The notes under the pieces are model-generated. The model worked only from the letters and a program-made list of their open reading frames with translations. It was not told the DNA's origin and ran no database searches. A program made the position numbers and the translations under genes. Of a DNA stretch of 64,000 nucleotides, positions 1-8,318 are shown piece by piece (position 1 is the first letter of the stretch; every line of letters starts with the position of its first letter). This DNA is from Litorimonas sp. (GTDB taxonomy: Bacteria > Pseudomonadota > Alphaproteobacteria > Caulobacterales > Maricaulaceae), in assembly GCA_029936425.1 (NCBI GenBank), contig JAPYSU010000001.1, forward strand, positions 201,425-265,424, in the 5' to 3' direction.

Positions 1-128
1 GCTTGTCCTTTAGACATGTCGGCTCAGAGCATTACGCGCTGCTCACCTATCTCCTATTGAGAATTTGAAACAACACGTGCGATTTTGAGCAGTTTTGGTA
101 TGCTCCTACATGAAATGAGACTCGGTGA

Positions 129-428
129 ACCGAAACGACGGTCGCGCGCACCCTTCCGACTCTCTCCTCCGGCGGCCGGGCCGCTGTGACGCGCCCCTTC
201 AGCCAGGCCGTCTTTATCGAAACCGCTCGCGCCCGGGGGATTAACCCCTCCCGCGTTCAGCCTGACGGACGGGAAAGCCTGACCGTCTGGATTGAAACGC
301 AGGACACACAGGCGCTTTACGGTCTGCTCAATGATGTCATCGTGAAAAACGGGGCGGTGTTGACCCGGGCGTCCATTGCGACGAGCGTTAATCAGAACCT
401 GACGGCGCAGCTTACATTTGCGCTTTAA
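129..428 (+). pseudogene. GspM-like C-terminal remnant
   Basis: The open frame begins right after a TGA at 126-128 and ends with TAA at 426-428; the first usable start is GTG at 186, giving only 80 residues. The stretch with RVQPDGRESLTVWIE and the ending LTAQLTFAL resembles the C-terminal ferredoxin-like domain of type II secretion protein GspM/PulM. The N-terminal cytoplasmic segment and the membrane helix of GspM are absent, and the sequence before 129 has no matching frame. I read it as a 5'-deleted remnant, or a gene cut by a rearrangement or an assembly join near the window edge. Its end overlaps the convergent ada gene by 17 bases. The family call rests on resemblance only. Confidence 0.45.
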
Positions 429-1467
429 TCTCGACGCCTTCGAGCGCCAGTAAAGCCCGCTTGCGGTCCAGCCCTCCGGCATAGCCGCCAAGCCCGCCAT
501 CTTTGGCAATCACGCGGTGGCACGGCACAATCAGGGCGAGCCCGTTCTTGGCATTTGACCCCGCCACAGCGCGGACGGCTTTGTCATTTCCAACGGCAAC
601 CGCCAAATCCGCATAGCTCCGCGTTTCGCCATAGGGAATTTTTTGTAATTGCGCCCAGGTCTGTTTCTGAAACGCCGTGCCGGTCAAAGTCAGTGGCGTT
701 CGGAAGTCGGTTAAATCCCCCTTGAAATAGGATGTCAGCTCCGCTTCGATTTGTCCGGAAATGGCGGTTCGCCCCGCTTCAATCGGGCGTCGATGAAGGC
801 GATATAAGCGCTTCACTTGCCCGATCATTTTGACCCGATTGGTAAATTCGAGCATATAGAGAGCGGTTTCATCCGCGATGCTCACCATTCGTCCGAGAGG
901 CGTTTCATGCCACGCGATGGACAGCGGCGCGTGGTCTGAAAATTTTGTTTTGGCAGGGGCGCTACCGAACAGGCCCGCATAGGCGGCGCGAAATCCTGAA
1001 GGGCTGTCAAAGCCCGCGTCCAGTTGGGCGTTTATCACACTGTCTCCTTTTTGCAGGGATTTTGCCCCGCGTCCTAACCGAACCCAACGCACAAAATCGC
1101 TGAGGCTAAAGCCCGTATGATCTTTGAAGGTCCGCCGTAAGGTTTTGGGGGAATAGCCTTGGTCTTGCAGAGCGGCTTCCGACCAATCCCTTGAGGGATC
1201 AGCGAGGATATCCGCCATCAGGACTTCGAGCATTTGATGTTGCCCGCCAAGCGGGTGGCAGCGTTTGCAGGGCCGAAACCCGGCCAGCAGCGCGTCTTGA
1301 ACCGTCTCAAAAAACAGGCAGTTTTTCCGCAGCGGCAAGCGCGCCGGACATCCCGGACGGCAGAAAATGCCTGTCGAGGTGACGCCGAGATAAAAGCGCA
1401 GACCCTTTGCCGCTTCTTTATCCCGCAAAGCGGCGTAGCGTTTGTCATCTGTAAGGGGCTGCGTCAT
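412..1467 (-). CDS. ada: Ada: bifunctional methylphosphotriester/O6-methylguanine-DNA methyltransferase and activator
   Basis: A 351-residue protein, the normal length for Ada. The N-terminal zinc domain has Cys36, Cys40, Cys67 and Cys70 (FCRPGCPAR, RPCKRC); in the family the first of these accepts methyl groups from phosphotriesters and switches on DNA binding. An AraC-type helix-turn-helix follows at about 80-170. The C-terminal O6-alkylguanine transferase domain carries the acceptor motif IVPCHRV (Cys at about 316) and the GGYAGGLDRKR tail. Known role: suicidal repair of alkylated DNA plus transcriptional activation of the adaptive response. It is a single gene, convergent with the gspM-like remnant. 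No alkB or alkA lies beside it in this window. Confidence 0.95.
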   Translation of the reverse strand: MTQPLTDDKRYAALRDKEAAKGLRFYLGVTSTGIFCRPGCPARLPLRKNCLFFETVQDALLAGFRPCKRCHPLGGQHQMLEVLMADILADPSRDWSEAALQDQGYSPKTLRRTFKDHTGFSLSDFVRWVRLGRGAKSLQKGDSVINAQLDAGFDSPSGFRAAYAGLFGSAPAKTKFSDHAPLSIAWHETPLGRMVSIADETALYMLEFTNRVKMIGQVKRLYRLHRRPIEAGRTAISGQIEAELTSYFKGDLTDFRTPLTLTGTAFQKQTWAQLQKIPYGETRSYADLAVAVGNDKAVRAVAGSNAKNGLALIVPCHRVIAKDGGLGGYAGGLDRKRALLALEGVEIKAQM

Positions 1468-1548
1468 GGGATTGATCTAGCACACTCAGAAGAGCCGCGC
1501 CGCCGAAATTCGGTCAGGACAGTTAGATTCTGAGCCAAAACTATTCCT

Positions 1549-1673
1549 TTGTCACCCCGGCCCCCGCGCCGGGGTCTTTTCCGCTATTCTCAGAAGCTGA
1601 GATTGGAGTTTATCTGCGATTTTAGCATCCGAGGCAGTCTGCAATGATCCCGGCGCGGGGGCCGGGATGACAA
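1549..1673. repeat. dispersed palindromic repeat (inverted pair, GTCA-CCCGG class)
   Basis: The 305-base gap between ada and the amidohydrolase gene holds a near-perfect inverted repeat: arm 1549-1576 pairs with arm 1646-1673 over 28 bases with two mismatches, and each arm is itself a GC-rich palindrome. A weaker outer match (CCTTTGTCA near 1545, TGACAAAGAGG near 1705) suggests a somewhat longer unit. Such elements are common dispersed intergenic repeats in Alphaproteobacteria. No gene is seen in the rest of the gap. Confidence 0.75.
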
Positions 1674-1772
1674 TGGGGGTGTTTATCTTTTTCCCTGTCG
1701 TAATGACAAAGAGGCGAGGTTTATGCCGTCATCTCATTCAGCGTTTCATTTCTATTGTATAGAACTTACCCA

Positions 1773-3101
1773 CTACTCCTCATTCTTGTAAATCACGCCG
1801 CCTTTCATAACGAAATCGACATCCATTAATTCTTCGATATCTTCGAGGGGACTACCGTCCACCCCAATAAGGTCGGCATATTTGCCTTCTTCCAGAGACC
1901 CGATAACGTCCTCCAGTCCGATATGTTTGGCCGCAACCGTGGTGGCAGAGGCGATGGCTTCCTGCGCGCTCATGCCCGCCTGCATCAGATATTGAAACTC
2001 TTTGGCATTTTCGCCGTGTTTGGACACGCCGGTATCCGTGCCAAAGGCAATATTGACGCCGTTTTCATAGGCAATGCGCGCCATATCCAGCATTTGCGGG
2101 CCGACCTGCAAGGCTTTCTCGGCCGAGTTCGGAGGTAGCCAATCGGTATTTTCCGCCCAATCGACGACCGTCATCCCGGCGAGGATAGTCGGCACGAGGG
2201 TCGCGTCATATTGTTTGAAAAGCGCGGCTGTCCCGGCGTCCAAATACGTTCCATGTTCGATGGACTTCACCCCGGCTTTCAAGGCGCTCTCAATGCCTTC
2301 TTTGCCATGGGCATGCGCGGTGACCTTGCGGCCCATTTTGGTGGCGGCTTCGACAATGGAGTCCAGCTCGTCATTGAAAAACTGCTGACCCGTCCCGGCA
2401 TTGGTGTTGGACAACACCCCGCCTGTCGCCGTGATCTTGATAACATCCGCCCCGTTCTTGACCGCCTGACGTGTGGCGCGCCGGCAATCTGCCGGGCCGT
2501 CGCAAATCGTCTCGGACGCGAAAAAATGCAGCAAATCATCTTTGAACCCATGGGCGTCGCCATGTCCGCCCGTGACGGAAATCGAAGACCCGGCGGCCTG
2601 AATATGCGGGCCGGGAACCGTGCCGTCATTAATGGCGCGTTTCAGCGCAAAAATTTCCGGGGGGCCGCCTACGTCCTGAACGGCGGTAAAACCCGCCATC
2701 AATGTGGTCTTGGCATTTTTGGCCGCCTGAAACGCGCTATCGCCGGATTCCATCAGAACCGGTTCCCAGCGCGACGTCGGAGACCATTCACTACGAAGGT
2801 GAACGTGGCTGTCGATCAGGCCGGGCAGAAAGAACATCTCTTTCTTATCGAGAATGGTCGCCGCGTCATCTTCAAGAAAGCCTTCTTCCACACCGACAAT
2901 TTTCCCGTCATGGATGATAATGGTCGCGTCAGAAATAGGGTCTTCACCGGGAACGGCCAGAACCTCTCCGGCATGAATCAGGGTAAAATCCTCATAATTA
3001 TCATGCGGGCCGTCATGGGCAAACGAATCAAAAGCAACGCCAATCCCCCCGATAAGAAAGGAAATAGCGGCGGCGGAGGTCAGGAGGGTACGATAGGTCA
3101 T
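1773..3101 (-). CDS. secreted metal-dependent amidohydrolase (prolidase/imidazolonepropionase-like)
   Basis: A 442-residue protein with an N-terminal export signal (hydrophobic core about 8-27). The amidohydrolase TIM-barrel metal site is visible: DSHVHL (His99, His101), Lys222 in VIKITATGG (candidate carbamylated lysine), His263/His265 in TAHAHG, His283 in IEHGT and Asp356 in FGTDTG. The closest recognisable group is the binuclear zinc Xaa-Pro dipeptidase-like/imidazolonepropionase-related amidohydrolases, many of which are periplasmic and cleave acyl-amino acids or dipeptides. The substrate cannot be told from sequence. It is monocistronic, with no obvious partner beside it. Confidence 0.85.
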   Translation of the reverse strand: MTYRTLLTSAAAISFLIGGIGVAFDSFAHDGPHDNYEDFTLIHAGEVLAVPGEDPISDATIIIHDGKIVGVEEGFLEDDAATILDKKEMFFLPGLIDSHVHLRSEWSPTSRWEPVLMESGDSAFQAAKNAKTTLMAGFTAVQDVGGPPEIFALKRAINDGTVPGPHIQAAGSSISVTGGHGDAHGFKDDLLHFFASETICDGPADCRRATRQAVKNGADVIKITATGGVLSNTNAGTGQQFFNDELDSIVEAATKMGRKVTAHAHGKEGIESALKAGVKSIEHGTYLDAGTAALFKQYDATLVPTILAGMTVVDWAENTDWLPPNSAEKALQVGPQMLDMARIAYENGVNIAFGTDTGVSKHGENAKEFQYLMQAGMSAQEAIASATTVAAKHIGLEDVIGSLEEGKYADLIGVDGSPLEDIEELMDVDFVMKGGVIYKNEE

Positions 3102-3201
3102 ATCCCACCCTTAACACATTCTTAACCTTTGCGAAGGCCCTTCGCGTGAGAGGATTGTGGAGGGGTGTGATTTCGGGGGGATTATCCTCATTGCGGACAT
3201 T

Positions 3202-3257
3202 AGAAAAATAGAGACAAGAAGTATTATAGAGAAAAATAGAGACAAGAAGTATTATAG
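3202..3257. repeat. exact 28-bp tandem duplication
   Basis: Two identical 28-bp units (3202-3229 and 3230-3257) lie head to tail 22 bp beyond the stop of the 3280-5022 gene, at the edge of the A+T-rich cassette. The unit begins AGAAAAATAGAGACAAGAAG. It forms no hairpin that I can see. It may be an integration scar or a replication-slippage product. Confidence 0.85.
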
Positions 3258-3279
3258 CTACTTTTATCTTATCGTTTTT

Positions 3280-5022
3280 TCAATTTTCCGAGGAGTTCGC
3301 ATCAGCCTTCATAAGTTCGTTTAGTATTCCGGACAACAAAGTTTGAAATGAAATAGGAACAGGCAATTTGTATCGACGGAAGGCAACTAGCGGTATTGTC
3401 CACAACATCGCCTGAACTGCGGATAGGTTCTGAAACCCATCCTCATGCTTAAGTATGCTGTTTAACTTTGTAATGAAATCGACAGAGCATTCATCGTCGG
3501 GTATCTCAGTCATTGCACGGCCATGAACGTCAGAATTCGTCCATAAAAGCTCCTCACTCGCGATGTTGGGAAACCAGAATTGTGTCGTAGTATGGGGTAA
3601 ACTTTCCTTCAAAAACTTTTGAAGAGATTGGAGGTTCATGTCATTTCCCTGACGTCCAAACTCAACCAACAATGCAGCATAAAGCACATTAGCGTTCGTG
3701 AATTTTTCTCGCAGTGTTTTATCTCCGCGAACGCGGTTGGCAAGGTCTGAGTACACTGGGGTTGCCATCGGGTAGTTCCCATCCGTTTCATACGCGAACT
3801 TACAGGCGGCAAACATTTGTTGAGACCATGAGGTTATTGTGTTTTCCCAGCCCGCAGCCGCTAAAAAGGAAAGCGCTAATGATATTTCCGTATTTTGATA
3901 ATCTGACACTGGCGAGTAAAATACCGGATTATTATTAATCATTGCATCGATGATATTAGCAATATCTCGGATTTCTTGTATCTCCACTTCAGAACCATAA
4001 TCGGCTCCAACCTTCATCCTTCGATATTGCTCTTGTAATCGCCAATGCCCCAATATTGCCACGCGACCTAACAGGTCAAACATCTTAAGATTGACATCAA
4101 CGGATGCGGCACTTGGAATTTGAGAAGCAAGACCGTCGATAATATAAGCTGAAGGCACTATATATGTTTCAACGAAACGACTTAAGATATTTAGATGCAT
4201 ATTTGCCACTGATACTGCGGCTGCTATTGCCGTATTGGCTGATTTGGATTTCACGCCCAGAGCAGTTCGGGAAATATCCCATGCATATAGAAGAGCCACT
4301 TCACTAGCTCGGTAAGCACCTTCTAAATTTTCAGCATCTCTTGCCCAAACAAAAATACTGAATAAAGCCAAGTTAATCTGTCTTAATGCCGTAATTTGAT
4401 TTTTTCGCTTGCTTAGATTTTTATTGCTGAGAGCGCGACACAAGTTTTCCATGTGTCGTTCGCAGACCTCAGCTTCGTCAACAAATGCAATCGCTTTTCT
4501 TAATTGTGACCGCATCTCATTCGAGAAAACGCTTTCCCTTAAAACGCCAGACATAACGATATCAGCTAAATGATCGCCATTCCATTCCTGAAAACTAACA
4601 TCTTGGTGCTGACTTTCGATATTTGCTGTTAGGCCAGACAAATTCTGCCGAACAGCTTCTTGAACATGACCCCCGCAGCATACGACAATGATCTTATTGG
4701 TATTCCTCAGACCGGGCGGGAGATGAGTTGGGATATATACATCCACTATATCATTAATTGACTGCCTTACGGCTTGTGGCCCTGAATCCCAATCAGATCG
4801 TCCAATATCACCAGACTTGATTGTAATCAGATATGTGAGTTTCTTAGTTTTATCATTTGGATCTAAACCCGTTGCCAGTACATCAACACCATATTGCCGA
4901 GTTCCGCGCCCAGGGCGCGAAATTACCTTCATGCCGATTTCGCTTAAAATATCAGGTAAAAGCTTTTCTAAGTCTGCTCTCTCACCCAGAGAAGCAATGT
5001 ATTCGCGCATCAACTGTTTCAT
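3280..5022 (-). CDS. restriction endonuclease-like protein (PD-(D/E)XK-type N terminus), candidate defence gene
   Basis: A 580-residue protein with no family I can name. Residues about 15-100 look like a PD-(D/E)XK nuclease fold of the Mrr type: an N-terminal helix, then SRPGRGTRQYGVDVLA (Asp47), then a strand YLITIKSGD (Lys69) followed by a helix beginning AVRQSIND. The residue two before the lysine is Thr67 rather than Glu or Gln, so catalysis is not certain. The remaining roughly 400 residues look helical and could be a sensor or effector-regulating region. ATG at 5022 lies 4 bp after the stop of the preceding gene, so the two are almost certainly co-transcribed. The pair is more A+T-rich than its neighbours. 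The defence role is inference. Confidence 0.6.
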   Translation of the reverse strand: MKQLMREYIASLGERADLEKLLPDILSEIGMKVISRPGRGTRQYGVDVLATGLDPNDKTKKLTYLITIKSGDIGRSDWDSGPQAVRQSINDIVDVYIPTHLPPGLRNTNKIIVVCCGGHVQEAVRQNLSGLTANIESQHQDVSFQEWNGDHLADIVMSGVLRESVFSNEMRSQLRKAIAFVDEAEVCERHMENLCRALSNKNLSKRKNQITALRQINLALFSIFVWARDAENLEGAYRASEVALLYAWDISRTALGVKSKSANTAIAAAVSVANMHLNILSRFVETYIVPSAYIIDGLASQIPSAASVDVNLKMFDLLGRVAILGHWRLQEQYRRMKVGADYGSEVEIQEIRDIANIIDAMINNNPVFYSPVSDYQNTEISLALSFLAAAGWENTITSWSQQMFAACKFAYETDGNYPMATPVYSDLANRVRGDKTLREKFTNANVLYAALLVEFGRQGNDMNLQSLQKFLKESLPHTTTQFWFPNIASEELLWTNSDVHGRAMTEIPDDECSVDFITKLNSILKHEDGFQNLSAVQAMLWTIPLVAFRRYKLPVPISFQTLLSGILNELMKADANSSEN

Positions 5023-5026
5023 TGCT

Positions 5027-6769
5027 CTAGACCGTCCTCCCTAACAGAGTGAGACGTTGATACTGATAGTAGGTTGGACAGAGGACCGACATCATGGGAA
5101 CGGTTAATGAATGAGAGATAGAACTCATCGGGGTAACTTGTCGCTGTGGGTTTTCGTCATCCCCTCTGAATACCGAGAACACAGTTTCAGAGCCGTGAAG
5201 TATGTTCTTTGTGGTAAAGAGGTCGGCAAAGACTGAAGCGTCATTAGCACCTTGGCGAACTTGCCTTGCTTCTTCTAGTCGTAAAGACATCTGGACTAGG
5301 CGTTGTTCAACTTCGACGGCAAAAGCTTTTTGTGACTTTAGGTTTGATAGTCGGTCTACAAATGGTTTTGCATGTCTGCGCAGAGCTTTTTCTGCTGTTT
5401 TAGACAAATGCTTATCTTTACCTGCTTGTAGCATTAAGTCGTAATCCCCCGGGAAATTTCTAAGCCAAAACCCTGTAAAATCTGAAATTAGTTGCGTTAA
5501 CTCGTCATCATCAACGGCCCTGTTAAATACTGCACATGCTACGGACAATACTAGTCCACGTTCAAACATGCTGTGCCCCATGGCCTTCGAGAGCAACACC
5601 GAACGCGCAGTTTTGTCATTGAGAAGTGAAGTGTCAGGAAATCTCAGCAGGGAATTATCGAGTCGATCCACCAAATCAAGTGATTGACGCGATACATTAG
5701 TATCGGAATTTAAAAGTAGGAGAACTAATAGTTCTGCTAACTCAGACTGGTAGTCAGCTAATAGTTGGCTACGAAACCATGAGAGTTCTTTATGACGCAA
5801 CTTAAATTCGCTGTTCGCAAGCATGAAGATAGCAGCCCTTACCTTGTGGAACTCGCGCCTAATTTTTTTCTTTCCTAACCACATCCCAATGCGATCCAAA
5901 CACCCCAATTCATCAGTAGTGATTTCCGACATTGTTGTAATAACTTCAAATATCACCCAATCAGAGTAATGTGCTTCATGCCGCCATAGCTCTTCATATA
6001 AACGATAACGAACTTCGGGTTGATCCAAATGCAAAACATGTAGAATTTTAGTTTGATGCTTGTTAGCTAGGCTTTCATATTTGCGACGGCATAAGCGTAA
6101 AAAAGCATGAGCAAGTAAATCCTTCTCACTAAAATTCGGGTCTACTTCCAATGCCATGAGTCTGTTCATCCAGAGTCGCGCCTGTTGCTGAGACAATTTT
6201 ATGTTTGAGATCGCGAGAATGGCTGCACGTTTAACATCAGCATTATCATTATCAACGAGAGGCAATGAGGTTACGAAAGCAAGCTCACCGCTCGAATTCA
6301 CAAGGCCGTTCAAGGTTGCAAGTAATAGGGTTTTGTCTGAAGACGCTTCTATCGAATGCTGGATGAAACTCTCTGCTTCATTGAGTCTATTTTGTATCAA
6401 TTTCTCCCAGGCCCCATAGATTACCCCTACGGTCATATCTTTGCCGCCCGTAACGACGAAATTCTCCGCAATTCGGGCTAGTTCAAAAATATTTGCAATT
6501 GATAGAGGCATCCAACTTGCAACTATTTCTTGAGTACGAAAAAATCCGTTCTCTGAACTACTAGTGAGAGGATTAGTTATGAATTCAGATGCAACATTCA
6601 ATCCCTCTTTTTCCAATTGAATGAGAGCAAAAATAACTTGGTCTTTGTCTTTCCAAGAAATCTCAGTAATCCAGTGAACAAGTAACCCTTGCATTAATGC
6701 AATTTTTGCCTGCGCCAAAAGGCGAACTACAAGCGCGTTATTGCTAGATACTTTGATCTGCGAGCTCAT
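5027..6769 (-). CDS. unrecognised large helical protein, partner of the nuclease-like gene
   Basis: A 580-residue protein of unknown family. It is predicted by eye to be nearly all helix, with successive amphipathic leucine/alanine-rich segments reminiscent of HEAT/ARM-type repeats (for example about 170-330), and a helical, charged stretch with EEARQVRQ near 500. No Walker motif, nuclease motif, signal peptide or membrane helix is visible. It is first in the two-gene unit, with GAGGG upstream of the ATG at 6769, and is followed by the nuclease-like gene after 4 bp. A scaffold or sensor role is plausible but inferred only from architecture and pairing. The equal length of the two proteins looks coincidental; I see no sequence similarity between them. 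Confidence 0.55.
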   Translation of the reverse strand: MSSQIKVSSNNALVVRLLAQAKIALMQGLLVHWITEISWKDKDQVIFALIQLEKEGLNVASEFITNPLTSSSENGFFRTQEIVASWMPLSIANIFELARIAENFVVTGGKDMTVGVIYGAWEKLIQNRLNEAESFIQHSIEASSDKTLLLATLNGLVNSSGELAFVTSLPLVDNDNADVKRAAILAISNIKLSQQQARLWMNRLMALEVDPNFSEKDLLAHAFLRLCRRKYESLANKHQTKILHVLHLDQPEVRYRLYEELWRHEAHYSDWVIFEVITTMSEITTDELGCLDRIGMWLGKKKIRREFHKVRAAIFMLANSEFKLRHKELSWFRSQLLADYQSELAELLVLLLLNSDTNVSRQSLDLVDRLDNSLLRFPDTSLLNDKTARSVLLSKAMGHSMFERGLVLSVACAVFNRAVDDDELTQLISDFTGFWLRNFPGDYDLMLQAGKDKHLSKTAEKALRRHAKPFVDRLSNLKSQKAFAVEVEQRLVQMSLRLEEARQVRQGANDASVFADLFTTKNILHGSETVFSVFRGDDENPQRQVTPMSSISHSLTVPMMSVLCPTYYQYQRLTLLGRTV

Positions 6770-6978
6770 TGTTTATCGGCCCTCTTCGAGCAATGCCTTA
6801 AGCCTTTTAGCTTAGTTGTGAATTACTTTGCATGATTCGAATGAGTGCATCATTCATAAATTTTAGCAAGTCTACCGACCATGAAAGTCGAAGTTTTAAT
6901 GTCTCCTTTGCCCCCATTGCGGATGATAGCCTAAGGCCTCATCCCTTCGCAATCAGCAATCAGCGAACAGATAACTTC

Positions 6979-8247
6979 CTATAACGCCCGATACGCAATA
7001 TCCCTCCGACAAAAGCCGTCTTCCCAGTCAATTTTCGTATCAATGACGTCATAGGCTTTATCCACCGCCTCTTTCAGAGTGGGGGCCTGGGCCGTGACAG
7101 AGAGGACGCGTCCGCCTGCCGCCTGCAACTGCGCGCCGTCGCGTTTCGTGCCGGCGTGAAAGATGACGACGCCGTCCGTTTCATTCGCGTCTTCCAGTCC
7201 GTTAATCGGCGTGCCTTTATTATATTTTCCGGGATAGCCTTTGGCGGCCAGGACGACATTGACGACGGGCGCGTCAAACCATATCGGCGCCTCGAGCGTG
7301 TCTAGCGTGCCGTTTTCCGCCGCGATGAAAATTTCCATCAAATCGCTTTGCAGGCGGCGCATCATGACCTGACATTCGGGGTCTCCGAAACGGGCATTAT
7401 ATTCAATCAGTTTCGGCCCGTCCGGGGTCATCATCAATCCGGCAAACAATACGCCGACAAAGGGGTTGCCGTCCTTGGCCATGCCGCGAACCGTGGGCTG
7501 GATAATTTTTTCCATCACGGTTTTCAGCGCCGCGTCATCAAAGACCGGGGCCGGGGAGTAAGCCCCCATTCCGCCCGTATTCGGCCCCTTGTCGCCGTCA
7601 AACGCGCGTTTGTGATCTTGCGCCGCTATCAGGGGCAGGGCGTTTTTGCCGTCGGAAATGGCAAAGAAGCTTGCCTCCTGTCCTGTCATGAATTCTTCGA
7701 TCACGACCTTGTTTGAGGCGTCGCCGAATTTGCCGGAGAAAAACTCTTCCAGCTCGGCTTCCGCGTCTTTCAGGGTTTCGGGAATGACCACGCCTTTACC
7801 GGCCGCGAGGCCGTCCGCTTTGAGAACGTAAGGCGCAGACATGGTTTGAAGATACGCTTTCGCTTCCGCCAGATCCGTAAAGACGCCGTAATCCGCCGTG
7901 GGGATATTATAGCGCTTGCAAAATTCCTTGGTGAAGGATTTGGAGGATTCGAGCTGCGCCGCCGCCTGGGTCGGGCCAAAGACTTTGACGCCGCGCGCCT
8001 GTAGGGCGTCGACAAGGCCAAGCGCGAGAGGCTGCTCAGGGCCGACGACGACGAAATCATATCCGTCCCGCTGGATAAGCGCGAGCAGTCCCGTCACATC
8101 ATCGGCGGCAATATCGACAATATTGGCGACCTCGGCAATACCCGCATTTCCGGGCGCGCAGGTCAGCTCGGTCACAAGGGGGCTTTGCGCCAGTTTCCAG
8201 GCCAGAGCATGTTCGCGCGCGCCGGAGCCGATAAGTAATACGTTCAT
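6979..8247 (-). CDS. purD: phosphoribosylamine--glycine ligase
   Basis: PurD (GAR synthetase) joins 5-phosphoribosylamine and glycine with ATP in de novo purine synthesis. From ATG 8247 it is 422 residues, the family norm, beginning MNVLLIGSGAREHALAWK. The ATP-grasp core is clear: KADGLAAGKGV, EEFMTGQEASFF, GPNTGGMGAYSPAP and EYNARFGDPECQ. The open frame extends 13 codons further to a GTG at 8286, but AAAGAGGT sits just before ATG 8247, so the shorter form is chosen. It is transcribed divergently from xseA across 71 bp. Confidence 0.95.
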   Translation of the reverse strand: MNVLLIGSGAREHALAWKLAQSPLVTELTCAPGNAGIAEVANIVDIAADDVTGLLALIQRDGYDFVVVGPEQPLALGLVDALQARGVKVFGPTQAAAQLESSKSFTKEFCKRYNIPTADYGVFTDLAEAKAYLQTMSAPYVLKADGLAAGKGVVIPETLKDAEAELEEFFSGKFGDASNKVVIEEFMTGQEASFFAISDGKNALPLIAAQDHKRAFDGDKGPNTGGMGAYSPAPVFDDAALKTVMEKIIQPTVRGMAKDGNPFVGVLFAGLMMTPDGPKLIEYNARFGDPECQVMMRRLQSDLMEIFIAAENGTLDTLEAPIWFDAPVVNVVLAAKGYPGKYNKGTPINGLEDANETDGVVIFHAGTKRDGAQLQAAGGRVLSVTAQAPTLKEAVDKAYDVIDTKIDWEDGFCRRDIAYRAL

Positions 8248-8318
8248 AGTGATACCTCTTTTTCGCGTGTCACCTACCCTATACACTCGTTCAAATCCAT
8301 TCTAATCCTTCGTCAATT

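Noticed and set aside
54..509. 151-codon minus-strand frame at the window start
   Set aside because: Mostly in the wrong frame relative to ada and the gspM-like remnant; basic, unstructured product.
2211..3125. 304-codon open frame on the plus strand opposite the amidohydrolase
   Set aside because: Antisense shadow of a clear metal-dependent amidohydrolase; no motif of its own.
3202..3257. CRISPR array
   Set aside because: Only two units with no spacer between them; no cas genes in the window.
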